Shown piece by piece: positions 8,550 to 15,828 of a DNA stretch of 64,000 nucleotides. Location of the stretch: contig NZ_JACAPG010000020.1 of NCBI RefSeq assembly GCF_013385825.1, positions 364,568-428,567 of the forward strand, written 5' to 3'. This DNA comes from Pseudomonas reactans. Its GTDB lineage: Bacteria > Pseudomonadota > Gammaproteobacteria > Pseudomonadales > Pseudomonadaceae. The notes under the pieces were generated by a model. That model was not told the DNA's origin, ran no database searches, and saw only the letters and a program-made list of their open reading frames with translations. Position 1 is the stretch's first letter. Each line of letters opens with the position of its first letter. Position numbers and translations under genes: made by a program.

Positions 8550-9548
8550 ATGCGTGAACGTACCATCGCCAGTCATTACGCCAGGGCGGCCCTCGGCGGG
8601 GCGCGTCGAGCCGGATATGACTATTCGGGCTTGCTGCAGCAGGTGGGCATCACCCCGGAACTGCTGACCGAACCCCGCGCCCGCATCGCGCCGGAGCAGT
8701 TCACCCGCCTGCTGCAAATGCTGTGGCTGGCACTGGACGACGAATACCTGGGGTTCGCCGACGGCCCGAGTAAACGCGGCACCTTCGCCATGATGTGCCA
8801 CGCATTGATCCACTGCCGCACCCTGGAGAAGGCTCTGGAACGCGGTTTATTATTTTATAGCCTATTCCCACAAGGCCCGCGCTGGCAGCTGACACGCGAA
8901 GGCGAAATGGCCCGCTTGAGCCTGGACGACTCGCAGTTGTGGGACCCGGATCATTTCTTGAGTGAATGCCTGCTGGTGATCTGGCATCGCTTGGGCAGTT
9001 GGCTGATCGGCCAACGTATCCGGCTGCATCAAGCCACCTTCAGCTACCCAATGCCGGCGCACGCCGGTGAATATGACCTGCTGTTTCCCTGTGCCCAGGT
9101 ATTCGGTGCACCGAACAGCAGCCTGGTGTTTCCCGCACGCTACCTGAACCTGCCGTTGTTGCAGGATGAACGCACGCTCAAGCACTTCCTCGAGCGCTCA
9201 CCCGCCGACTTGCTCTCTCGGCCGGATGAAGGCGACAGCTTGAGCAGCCAGCTACGCCGCTTGCTCAGCCGTGATCGCACGCCTTGGCCGGACCTGGAAG
9301 CCGTCGCCCAGCACCTGCATATCAGTCCGCAGACCTTGCGCAGGCATTTGCGTGAAGAAGGCACCAGCTTTCAGGCGCTCAAGGATGAGTTGCGGCGGGA
9401 CATCGCCATCTATCATTTGGGCCGGGCGGATTTGTCGTTGCAGGAGATTGCCGAACAGCTCGGGTTTTCGGAACCGTCGGCGTTTCATCGGGCGTTCAAG
9501 AAGTGGACGGGGCTGACGCCGGGGGCGTATCGCGCGCAGGAGAGTTAG
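8550..9548 (+). CDS. AraC-family transcriptional regulator
   Basis: A 332-residue regulator with an N-terminal arabinose-binding-like domain (about 20-205, the OruR/MmsR-type architecture) and a C-terminal AraC DNA-binding domain (about 235-330). The second helix-turn-helix is visible as SLQEIAEQLGFSEPSAFHRAF. The start at 8550 (MRERTIASHYARAA) is where family similarity begins; the frame is open further upstream without recognisable sequence. It is divergent from dctA but no ligand or target can be named, and the adjacency does not prove that it regulates dctA. Confidence 0.85.
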   Translation: MRERTIASHYARAALGGARRAGYDYSGLLQQVGITPELLTEPRARIAPEQFTRLLQMLWLALDDEYLGFADGPSKRGTFAMMCHALIHCRTLEKALERGLLFYSLFPQGPRWQLTREGEMARLSLDDSQLWDPDHFLSECLLVIWHRLGSWLIGQRIRLHQATFSYPMPAHAGEYDLLFPCAQVFGAPNSSLVFPARYLNLPLLQDERTLKHFLERSPADLLSRPDEGDSLSSQLRRLLSRDRTPWPDLEAVAQHLHISPQTLRRHLREEGTSFQALKDELRRDIAIYHLGRADLSLQEIAEQLGFSEPSAFHRAFKKWTGLTPGAYRAQES

Positions 9549-9566
9549 AAGTGTGCTGTCTGGGCT

Positions 9567-9672
9567 GGCCTCTTCGCGGGCAAGCCCGCTCCCACACTCT
9601 GATCGGGTTCACACATTTTGATTTGTGAACCCAATCCACTGTGGGAGCTGGCTTGCCTGCGAAGAGGCCGGC
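9567..9672. repeat. REP doublet between convergent genes
   Basis: GGCCTCTTCGCGGGCAAGCC on the left mirrors a right-hand unit ending CTTGCCTGCGAAGAGGCCGG, with GTGGGAG arms inside. It fills the gap between the AraC-type gene and the 3' end of phoQ. Confidence 0.8.
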
Positions 9673-9686
9673 ATAGCCGATAGAGA

Positions 9687-11033
9687 TCACAAGGCCGGAA
9701 AGTGAATCTTGAACGCGGCGCCGCCCAACGGCGAATCGCCCAAGGTCAGCCGAGCGCCATAGCTTTCAATAATATCCTTGACCACCGCCAAGCCGATCCC
9801 CTGCCCCGGATGCTGGCGGTCCAGTCGCTCGCCCCGCTGCAGAATCCTTGCACGCTGATCCGGCGGCACACCAGGGCCATCATCTTCAATACACAGCTCA
9901 CTGCCTTCCAGATTCTCCACGAAGCTGATGCGCACTTCGCTCAAACACAGGCGGTAGGCGTTTTCCAGCAGGTTGCCGAGCAACTCCAACAAGGCGCCCT
10001 TCTCGATCGGCACGTCGCACTCTTCCGGCAGTTCAAACGACACGGTGACACGCTTGTCGCGGTAGACCTTGTCCAGCGTATCGCACAGGCTTTGCAGCAC
10101 CGGCTCCAGCCGCACCTGATGGCGCACCAGGCCGCTTTTGCGCAGGCTGGCGCGCTGCAACTGGTAGCTGATCTGCTGGCTCATGCGCTCGATCTGCGAT
10201 TGCAGAACCCAGGCCTGGTCGCGGTCTTCCGGGCGCTGGGCCATGTCTTCGCTCACACCTTGCAGTACGGCGAGCGGGGTTTTCAGGCTGTGGGCCAGGT
10301 CGTCGAGGGAATCACGGTAACGCGCTCGTTGCTCACGCTCGCTGTGCAGCAAACGGTTGAGGGAGCCGGTGAGGCGCAATAGTTCGCGGGGGTGTTGTTC
10401 GGACAGGCTCTCGCGGGTGCCGCCTTCGATCTGGTCAAGTTCCTGGCTCAGCCGCCGCAGGGCTTGCAAACCCCAGGTCAGGCCCAGCCAGAGCAAAGTC
10501 AGCAGTACCAGCAACGCTGCGCCGAAGCCCAGGTAGAGGGTTTCGCGCAGGCCTTCGAGGGTCAGTTGGTATTCGCGCACCGGTTGCAGGGCAACGATAC
10601 TGAACGCCGCGCTCTTGCCGCCCAGCAGCCTGACCTCGACGTCGTAGACGAAGAATTCCTGGCCGTTGGCCTCACGGATCCGCGCAAATTCATTGCCGCG
10701 CCCGTCGTAGCGCGGCTTGTAGTTGATGTTTTCTTCCTTGGTCGCCCGCGAACGCCACACCAAGTGGCCTTCACGGTCGTAGATATAGCCGAGCAAGCGG
10801 CTGTCGGTGAGATTGAAGCGTTCGTCCGGCAACTGCGCCGGCATCAACAGGCGGTTGTTTTCCACCCGCGCGGCCGAGATCAGCGTCGTGACGTCCGACG
10901 CCAGGCGCTGCTCGATGGAGTCCTGCAACGCCAGGCTGAACGCCCCTTGCATGGCCGGCAACAAACCCAGCATGAACAGCACGGCCAAAGTGGCGGCCGC
11001 CAACATCAAGCGCACGCGTAGCGAGCGAATCAA
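9687..11033 (-). CDS. phoQ: sensor histidine kinase PhoQ
   Basis: Membrane sensor that responds to low divalent cations in pseudomonads and controls PhoP. The 448-residue protein has a first transmembrane segment at about 10-30, a periplasmic PhoQ sensor domain (about 31-165), a second membrane segment at about 168-190, a HAMP-like linker, the phosphoacceptor His in DLAHSLKTPLAVL, and ATPase motifs NLLENAYR (N box), DDGPGVP and GQGIGLAVV (G boxes). The N-terminus MIRSLRVRLMLAAATLAVLF is nearly identical to P. aeruginosa PhoQ as I recall it. Its start overlaps phoP by 4 bases. Confidence 0.93.
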   Translation of the reverse strand: MIRSLRVRLMLAAATLAVLFMLGLLPAMQGAFSLALQDSIEQRLASDVTTLISAARVENNRLLMPAQLPDERFNLTDSRLLGYIYDREGHLVWRSRATKEENINYKPRYDGRGNEFARIREANGQEFFVYDVEVRLLGGKSAAFSIVALQPVREYQLTLEGLRETLYLGFGAALLVLLTLLWLGLTWGLQALRRLSQELDQIEGGTRESLSEQHPRELLRLTGSLNRLLHSEREQRARYRDSLDDLAHSLKTPLAVLQGVSEDMAQRPEDRDQAWVLQSQIERMSQQISYQLQRASLRKSGLVRHQVRLEPVLQSLCDTLDKVYRDKRVTVSFELPEECDVPIEKGALLELLGNLLENAYRLCLSEVRISFVENLEGSELCIEDDGPGVPPDQRARILQRGERLDRQHPGQGIGLAVVKDIIESYGARLTLGDSPLGGAAFKIHFPAL

Positions 11034-11707
11034 CGGCAGCGCTCATTGAACAGGTAACCCAGGCCACGCACGGTGTCGATCGGCTTGAATCCGGCCGGGC
11101 CTTCCAGCTTGCGGCGCAGGCGACCGACCAGCACTTCAATCACGTTCGGATCACGCTCGTCATCATCGGGGTAGAGCTGTTCCATCAAGCGGTCCTTGGC
11201 CACCACTTGTTGATGATGGCGCATCAGGTACTCAAGGATTCGGTATTCGTAGGCCGTCAGCGCCAGCGGCTGTTCGTCGAGGGACGCCTGCTTGCGGTTG
11301 AGGTCCAGCAGCAGCGGGCCCGCAACAATCGTCGACTGGGTAAACCCGCTGGAGCGGCGCAGCAAGGCGTTCATCCGCGCCTCCAGCTCTTCGAACTGGA
11401 ACGGCTTGACCACATAGTCGTCAGCGCCGGCCGCCAGGCCTTCGACCTTGTCCTGCCAGTTGCCACGGGCGGTGAGGATCAGGATCGGGAAGGTCTTGGC
11501 CTGGGTGCGCAGTTGGCGGATCAGGTCCAGGCCGCCCATGCCGGGCAGGCCCAGATCGATGATCGCCAGGTCGTGGTTGAATTGGCCCGTCTGGTACAGG
11601 GCCTCTTCGGCATTGGCCACGGCCTCGACCACGTGCCCGCTGTCGGTCAGGCGGGTCAACAGGTGATGACGCAGCAGCGCCTCATCTTCCACCACCAGCA
11701 ATTTCAT
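11030..11707 (-). CDS. phoP: response regulator PhoP
   Basis: OmpR-type regulator, 225 residues, with receiver phosphoacceptor Asp51 (IIDLGLPGMGG), Lys in VVKPFQFEE, and a winged-helix output domain ending in RGLGYLFNERC. The start at 11707 (MKLLVVEDEALLRHH) is the conserved N-terminus and has GGAGAG five bases upstream; an ATG 12 bases earlier would lie within that ribosome-binding site. It sits directly behind a small secreted-protein gene (18-base gap) and overlaps phoQ, so all three probably form one operon, likely autoregulated via the PhoP-box-like repeat at 12087-12103. Confidence 0.95.
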   Translation of the reverse strand: MKLLVVEDEALLRHHLLTRLTDSGHVVEAVANAEEALYQTGQFNHDLAIIDLGLPGMGGLDLIRQLRTQAKTFPILILTARGNWQDKVEGLAAGADDYVVKPFQFEELEARMNALLRRSSGFTQSTIVAGPLLLDLNRKQASLDEQPLALTAYEYRILEYLMRHHQQVVAKDRLMEQLYPDDDERDPNVIEVLVGRLRRKLEGPAGFKPIDTVRGLGYLFNERCR

Positions 11708-11725
11708 AAGGCTCTCCAAAGCAAA

Positions 11726-12034
11726 TCAACTGTCCGACAGAGGGATATCATAGCGGCCCTGCAAGTCTTGCGGGCGCAGTTTAATGCCATTGAACTGGCC
11801 GGTCAGGTGTTCATAGCCGGCGCGATAGGCTGGCTGCGGGGTTGCCAGGCCCAGGGATTGGCCCCAGGGCGTGGGTTGGCTGGCAGATTCTTCGAAACTG
11901 ACACGCTGGATCAAGGTGCTGGATTTCTTGGTTTTCTCACTGCCAAATGCGGCAAATGCCCCGTCAGACGCTTGGGCCCCAGCGGTGGCACTGAGCATGG
12001 TTAACGCCAACATCAACTTCTTGATCGCAGTCAT
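11726..12034 (-). CDS. small secreted protein, first gene of the phoPQ operon
   Basis: A 102-residue protein with a clear Sec signal peptide (MTAIKKLMLALTMLSATAGA, cleavage probably near AQA-SDG), so a periplasmic product of about 80 residues. I recognise no domain; the mature part is polar with several Gln, Ser and Pro. AGAGGT lies seven bases before the ATG at 12034. It is 18 bases upstream of phoP and downstream of a PhoP-box-like direct repeat, the position held by oprH in P. aeruginosa, but it is not OprH-like in size or sequence. It may be a PhoP-regulated envelope factor; that role is inference. Confidence 0.75.
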   Translation of the reverse strand: MTAIKKLMLALTMLSATAGAQASDGAFAAFGSEKTKKSSTLIQRVSFEESASQPTPWGQSLGLATPQPAYRAGYEHLTGQFNGIKLRPQDLQGRYDIPLSDS

Positions 12035-12086
12035 GGTGTGTACCTCTACGCGTTTGGCTGTTGAAACCAGACTACGCAGGCGCCCC

Positions 12087-12103
12087 TGAACTCCCCCTGA
12101 ACA
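12087..12103 (-). promoter_or_regulatory. PhoP-box-like direct repeat
   Basis: On the minus strand, TGTTCA-GGGGG-AGTTCA matches the hexamer-N5-hexamer layout of PhoP boxes ((T/G)GTTTA-N5-(T/G)GTTTA), each hexamer differing mainly at the fourth base. A -10-like TAGTCT begins 12 bases downstream, the spacing expected for PhoP-activated promoters. It precedes the small secreted gene, phoP and phoQ. Confidence 0.55.
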
Positions 12104-12145
12104 GCGGGCTATCCTCTGACGCAGCAACTCGGCAGAATATCGCCC

Positions 12146-12862
12146 ATGAATCCCCTACCCGCTTGCTGCACCCCACTCGACGCCCATTGGCCGCTGCCCG
12201 AATCCTTGCCCGGCACGGTGTTTCTCAGCACGCGCTTTGACCCGGCCTTATTAACGGCCGGCGATTTCCAGCGCAGCGCCGTGCCGCCACCGGCCAGCAT
12301 CCAGCGCTCAGTGGCCAAGCGTCAGGCCGAATTCCTGGCCGGCCGGCTGTGCGCCCGCGCCGCGCTGCAACAACTCGATCATCTCAATTACATTCCAGCG
12401 ATCGGTGAAGACCGCGCGCCGGTGTGGCCTGCGCATATCTGTGGTTCCATCACCCACAGCACCGGGCATGCGGCCGCGATTGTCGCCCACAAGGCGCAAT
12501 GGCGTGGGCTGGGGATGGATCTGGAGAATGTGCTGAGCCTGGAGCGCGCGGAGCGCTTGGCCGGGGAGATCCTGACGGCGGATGAACTGCAGCGTATGGC
12601 CGCCCTGCCGAGGGAGCAGATTGCACAATTGGTGACATTGACGTTTTCGGCCAAGGAGAGCCTGTTCAAGGCGCTCTACCCGATTGTGCAGAAGCGCTTC
12701 TACTTTGAGCATGCCGAGGTGATGGAGTGGACGGAGGCCGGGTATATAAGGCTGCGCCTGGTGACGGACTTGTCCGAGGAGTGGTGCCATGGCAAGGAAT
12801 TGGCCGGGCAGTTTGCGGTGGATGATGGGCAGCTGTTGAGCCTGGTGGCTGTCGGCGCCTGA
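12146..12862 (+). CDS. pcpS: 4'-phosphopantetheinyl transferase (PcpS-like)
   Basis: Transfers phosphopantetheine from CoA to carrier proteins. P. aeruginosa PcpS serves both fatty-acid ACP and siderophore peptide synthetase carriers. The 238-residue protein has the EntD/Sfp-type motifs GSITHSTGHAAAIVA, GMDLENV (metal-binding Asp and Glu) and FSAKESLFKAL (catalytic KES). Length fits the EntD-like class. It is divergent from the small secreted gene and phoPQ and flanked downstream by a REP pair. The start at 12146 is the first ATG after the divergent promoter region; the ribosome-binding site is weak. Confidence 0.9.
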   Translation: MNPLPACCTPLDAHWPLPESLPGTVFLSTRFDPALLTAGDFQRSAVPPPASIQRSVAKRQAEFLAGRLCARAALQQLDHLNYIPAIGEDRAPVWPAHICGSITHSTGHAAAIVAHKAQWRGLGMDLENVLSLERAERLAGEILTADELQRMAALPREQIAQLVTLTFSAKESLFKALYPIVQKRFYFEHAEVMEWTEAGYIRLRLVTDLSEEWCHGKELAGQFAVDDGQLLSLVAVGA

Positions 12863-12946
12863 TACGCCGCTATCGCCGGCAAGCCGGCTCCTACAGGGGA
12901 GCGCAATACACCTGTAGGAGCCGGCTTGCCGGCGATGGCGGTATCA
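12861..12946. repeat. REP doublet
   Basis: TATCGCCGGCAAGCCGGCTC and the inverted GAGCCGGCTTGCCGGCGATG units enclose about 15 bases, between the convergent pcpS and histidine kinase genes. Its right edge touches the kinase stop codon. Confidence 0.85.
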
Positions 12947-14554
12947 GGGCTTATCCTGATCCCTCGGCCAACTCAGGCTAAAGCACGCCCCACCCAAATT
13001 GTTGCTCTTGCTGATCAAAGCCCGCCCGCCGTGCCAGTAGATAATCCGCCGCACGATCGACAACCCCAACCCGTGCCCGCCAGACGCGCGGGTGCGGCTG
13101 TCGTCCAGGCGCAGGAACGGCGTGAAGATGCGCTCCCAGGCACTCTCGGGCACACCGGGGCCATCATCTTCGACATCGATGCGACAGCGCACCTGGCCCA
13201 CCTGATAACTGATCAACACCTGGCCCTGGGCATGGCGCATGGCATTGCTCACCAGATTCTGCAGCGCACGGTGCAGGTAACGCGGCTCGGCGTCGACCCA
13301 GGCATCGTCCCAGTGCGCCGACGACAGGCAAATACCCCTGCTCACGTTGACTTGCGGACGCAGTGGCGATAATTCGCCTATCACCTGATCGAGCAGCGCA
13401 TCGAGGTCGACCCGCTGGAAATTCAGCTCCGGCGAGCCTTGTTCCAGGCGCGCATATGTGAGCATTTCATCGACCAGGCCATCGAGGTCCTGGATATCGC
13501 TGTCCATGCCCTCCAGGTATTTACGCCGCGCCTCGGCCGTGGTGGCATCGCCGACCATTTCCAGGCCGAAACGCAAGCGCGCCACCGGCGTGCGCAGTTC
13601 GTGGGACACCGCGCGCACCAGCTCACGCTGGATCGCCAGCAACTGCTGCAAGTGCTCGGCCATGCCATTGAACGCAGCGGCCAGGCGCCCCACCGAGTCA
13701 GCGCCACGGGCCGGCACACGCACTTCCAGGTTGCCCTTGGCGATGCGGGTGGCGGCGGCCTCCAGGCCGCGCAGCCGCCGTTCAAGCTGACGCACCAATA
13801 GATAGACGATCAAACCGATCAGGGTCAGGCCAATCAAAGCGATCAGGATCAGCCATTGCGGCGGGTAAGGGTTCATCTGATACAGCGGCCCAAGTTCCAG
13901 CACCCATGGTGTACCGACCATGCCGGCAAACACGCGGATCGAGTCGCCACCCTTGCCCAAGGCCATCACCGTGTCGCCTTCCGAGACGCGGCGGCGCTGG
14001 TCTTCGTCCATATCCGCCTGATCAAGGGTCATCAGGTGCATGTCGAAGCCAAACCCCTTGGCTTCTTTTATATCCGCCAGGCGTTGCGGCTGCTCAGCCA
14101 CCGGGAAGCGCACCAGTTCGTCGGCGAGCAGGTAGATAGTCGCGCGCGCCAACTGTTCGCTGATCTGCTGCACTTCGCCCGTAAGCACCAATTGCGACTG
14201 ATCACTGACCAGGCGCAGCACCCGCGCGGCGTGTGGCCCGGTCTGCTCCACCAGCACCTGGCCGCGTTGCAGGCGATTGCGCTGGCTCAAGTCCAGTTGC
14301 GCATCGGCCAGGGGGCGCAGTTCCAAGGGAATGCCGAGCAAGCGCTCCCACACGGCCAGGGCGCGCTGGCGTTCGATGGGGCTCATGGGCTGCAGGTTGT
14401 CGCCCATCAAGGCGAAGGTGCCGTGGGCCAGGCGTTCGCGGTATTGGCCGCTGCGCACTTCATTGAGCAGGTGCAGGGCCAGCACGCCGAGCAGCGCCAC
14501 CAGGATCAGCGCTGCGCACATGCCGCCGTAGATGCGCAGAAAGATCGAGTTCAC
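12944..14554 (-). CDS. RstB-like sensor histidine kinase
   Basis: A 536-residue membrane kinase with transmembrane segments at about 7-28 and 233-258, a roughly 200-residue periplasmic sensor, HAMP (about 257-310), phosphoacceptor His in RAVSHELRTPVARLRFGLEM, and ATPase motifs NLVSNAMRHA, DDGPGVP and GHGLGLSIV. Overall resemblance is to the RstB/AdeS group. It overlaps its response regulator gene by 4 bases and ends in a REP pair. The same pair adjoins nrdA in P. aeruginosa (PA1157-PA1158 as I recall). Signal and targets are unknown. Confidence 0.85.
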   Translation of the reverse strand: MNSIFLRIYGGMCAALILVALLGVLALHLLNEVRSGQYRERLAHGTFALMGDNLQPMSPIERQRALAVWERLLGIPLELRPLADAQLDLSQRNRLQRGQVLVEQTGPHAARVLRLVSDQSQLVLTGEVQQISEQLARATIYLLADELVRFPVAEQPQRLADIKEAKGFGFDMHLMTLDQADMDEDQRRRVSEGDTVMALGKGGDSIRVFAGMVGTPWVLELGPLYQMNPYPPQWLILIALIGLTLIGLIVYLLVRQLERRLRGLEAAATRIAKGNLEVRVPARGADSVGRLAAAFNGMAEHLQQLLAIQRELVRAVSHELRTPVARLRFGLEMVGDATTAEARRKYLEGMDSDIQDLDGLVDEMLTYARLEQGSPELNFQRVDLDALLDQVIGELSPLRPQVNVSRGICLSSAHWDDAWVDAEPRYLHRALQNLVSNAMRHAQGQVLISYQVGQVRCRIDVEDDGPGVPESAWERIFTPFLRLDDSRTRASGGHGLGLSIVRRIIYWHGGRALISKSNNLGGACFSLSWPRDQDKP

Positions 14555-15276
14555 AGCGGCATGTCGGCGGCGGCTTCGGGGACGAACAGGTAGCCCTTGC
14601 TGCGGATGGTCTTGATCAGGCGCGGATGAATCGGATCGTCACCTATCTTGGGGCGGATGCGTGAGATACGCACGTCGATGGAGCGGTCCTGGCCGTCGTA
14701 GCCGATGCCGCGCAGGGCGATGAAGATCTCTTCGCGGGACAAGATGCGCCCAGCATTGGCCACCAGCAGCCACAGCAGGTCGAATTCGGCACTGGTCAAT
14801 TCGATACCATCATTATTCAGCCAGGCTTCGCGCAGGGCGTTGTCCACCACCAAGGGGCCGAATTGCAGGCGACGCTGGTTCTCCACGACAGCCGGTTCCG
14901 CCGGTTCGCTGCGCCGCAGCAAGGCCTGGATGCGTGCCAGCAACAGGCGCGGGCGCACAGGCTTGCACACGTAATCGTCGGCGCCCATGTCCAGGCCCAG
15001 CACCTGGTCCATGTCATCGGTCCGCGCGGTGAGCATCAGGATCACGCCGTCATAGCGCTCGCGCACCTTGCGGCAGATGCTCAAGCCGTCTTCGCCGGGC
15101 AGCATCAGGTCGAGGATCACCAGGTCAGGCTGCTCGTCGATGATGCGCCCCGCTGCCAGGGCGCCATCGCCTTCCACGGACACCTGCAGGCCATTGCTCT
15201 CCAAGTACTCACGGGTCAATTCGGCCAATCGCTGGTCGTCTTCGACTATCAATACCTGCCAGGCTTCTTGCTCCAC
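14551..15276 (-). CDS. RstA-like OmpR-family response regulator
   Basis: A 241-residue regulator with phosphoacceptor Asp56 (VILDLMLPGEDG), Lys in VCKPVRP, and a winged-helix DNA-binding domain ending in RSKGYLFVPEA. I chose GTG at 15274-15276 (MEQEAWQVLIVEDD), because GAGGT lies six bases upstream; a TTG four codons earlier would include that site. It forms an operon with the RstB-like kinase (4-base overlap) and is divergent from nrdA, whose control region begins behind it. Confidence 0.87.
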   Translation of the reverse strand: MEQEAWQVLIVEDDQRLAELTREYLESNGLQVSVEGDGALAAGRIIDEQPDLVILDLMLPGEDGLSICRKVRERYDGVILMLTARTDDMDQVLGLDMGADDYVCKPVRPRLLLARIQALLRRSEPAEPAVVENQRRLQFGPLVVDNALREAWLNNDGIELTSAEFDLLWLLVANAGRILSREEIFIALRGIGYDGQDRSIDVRISRIRPKIGDDPIHPRLIKTIRSKGYLFVPEAAADMPL

Positions 15277-15527
15277 GGGTGACCTCAATGTCTGTCATAA
15301 AAGGCGGGCATGATCTGGTAACGGCGTTGCCCAATACGGCCGATTGTAGCCATGGGCCAACCCTCAAACACAAGCCGGGAAATCCATTCGGTGATCACGT
15401 TTTTTTGTGATAGGGTTCGCGCCCTTCGAAAATGGGCAGGTTGTTTTAAGCCCGAAACATTTAATGACAAACGGCGTAATCCAGCAGCAGTGCGGCCTAC
15501 ACACCCATTCAACCTTTCTTACACATT

Positions 15528-15548
15528 TTACCCACAGCGTTATCCACA
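15528..15548 (+). promoter_or_regulatory. two DnaA boxes upstream of nrdA
   Basis: TTATCCACA at 15540-15548 is a perfect consensus DnaA box. TTACCCACA at 15528-15536 is a one-mismatch copy in the same orientation, 12 bases upstream. DnaA regulates nrdAB in E. coli through boxes close to its promoter; here they end about 10 bases before the -35 element. Confidence 0.7.
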
Positions 15549-15558
15549 GGTTACTGCG

Positions 15559-15587
15559 TTGCTAACCCCTCGAAAACGCATTATCTT
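15559..15587 (+). promoter_or_regulatory. candidate sigma70 promoter of nrdA
   Basis: TTGCTA (15559-15564), 17-base spacer, TATCTT (15582-15587). It lies immediately downstream of the DnaA-box pair. A start near 15594 gives a leader of about 235 bases. Confidence 0.5.
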
Positions 15588-15828
15588 GTACCTCGGCACT
15601 GGAGAAGACCCTACATGTGGGGTTTTTGAAGAAAGCGCCCAACCACACAAGTGGCAAGAAATTCAAGCGTTTTATTGCTAGCGCAGCATGGAACCAACCG
15701 ATTTTCAGTAGACCAAACCGCTCACGCGGATGGCAGCTGTTTCCCATCCCCGATATGGAAAACGGTACGGGTGTTGCAGGAAGAGCCTGGCACTCGCAAT
15801 CAAATATAGAACGTGGAGACAACCCCCC

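Larger units (their letters stand above)
15277..15828. other. nrdA control region and leader
   Basis: 552 gene-free bases between the divergent response-regulator gene and nrdA. They hold two DnaA-box-like sequences (15528-15548), a sigma70-type promoter just downstream (15559-15587) and a leader of about 235 bases. The hairpin CCCTACATGTGGGG lies near 15609-15622. No convincing NrdR box was found by eye. Confidence 0.6.

Noticed and set aside
12944..15276. The RstAB-like pair as CpxAR or a second PhoPQ
   Set aside because: Sensor domain and HAMP arrangement differ from PhoQ, and the regulator is closer to the RstA type; no specific symbol is given.
15528..15548. DnaA boxes as a replication origin
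   Set aside because: Only two boxes, no AT-rich unwinding region and no dnaA, dnaN or gidA nearby; position at nrdA fits promoter control.
15590..15828. NrdR box in the nrdA leader
   Set aside because: No paired ACAnnATATnTTGT-like sequence of acceptable quality was found by eye.
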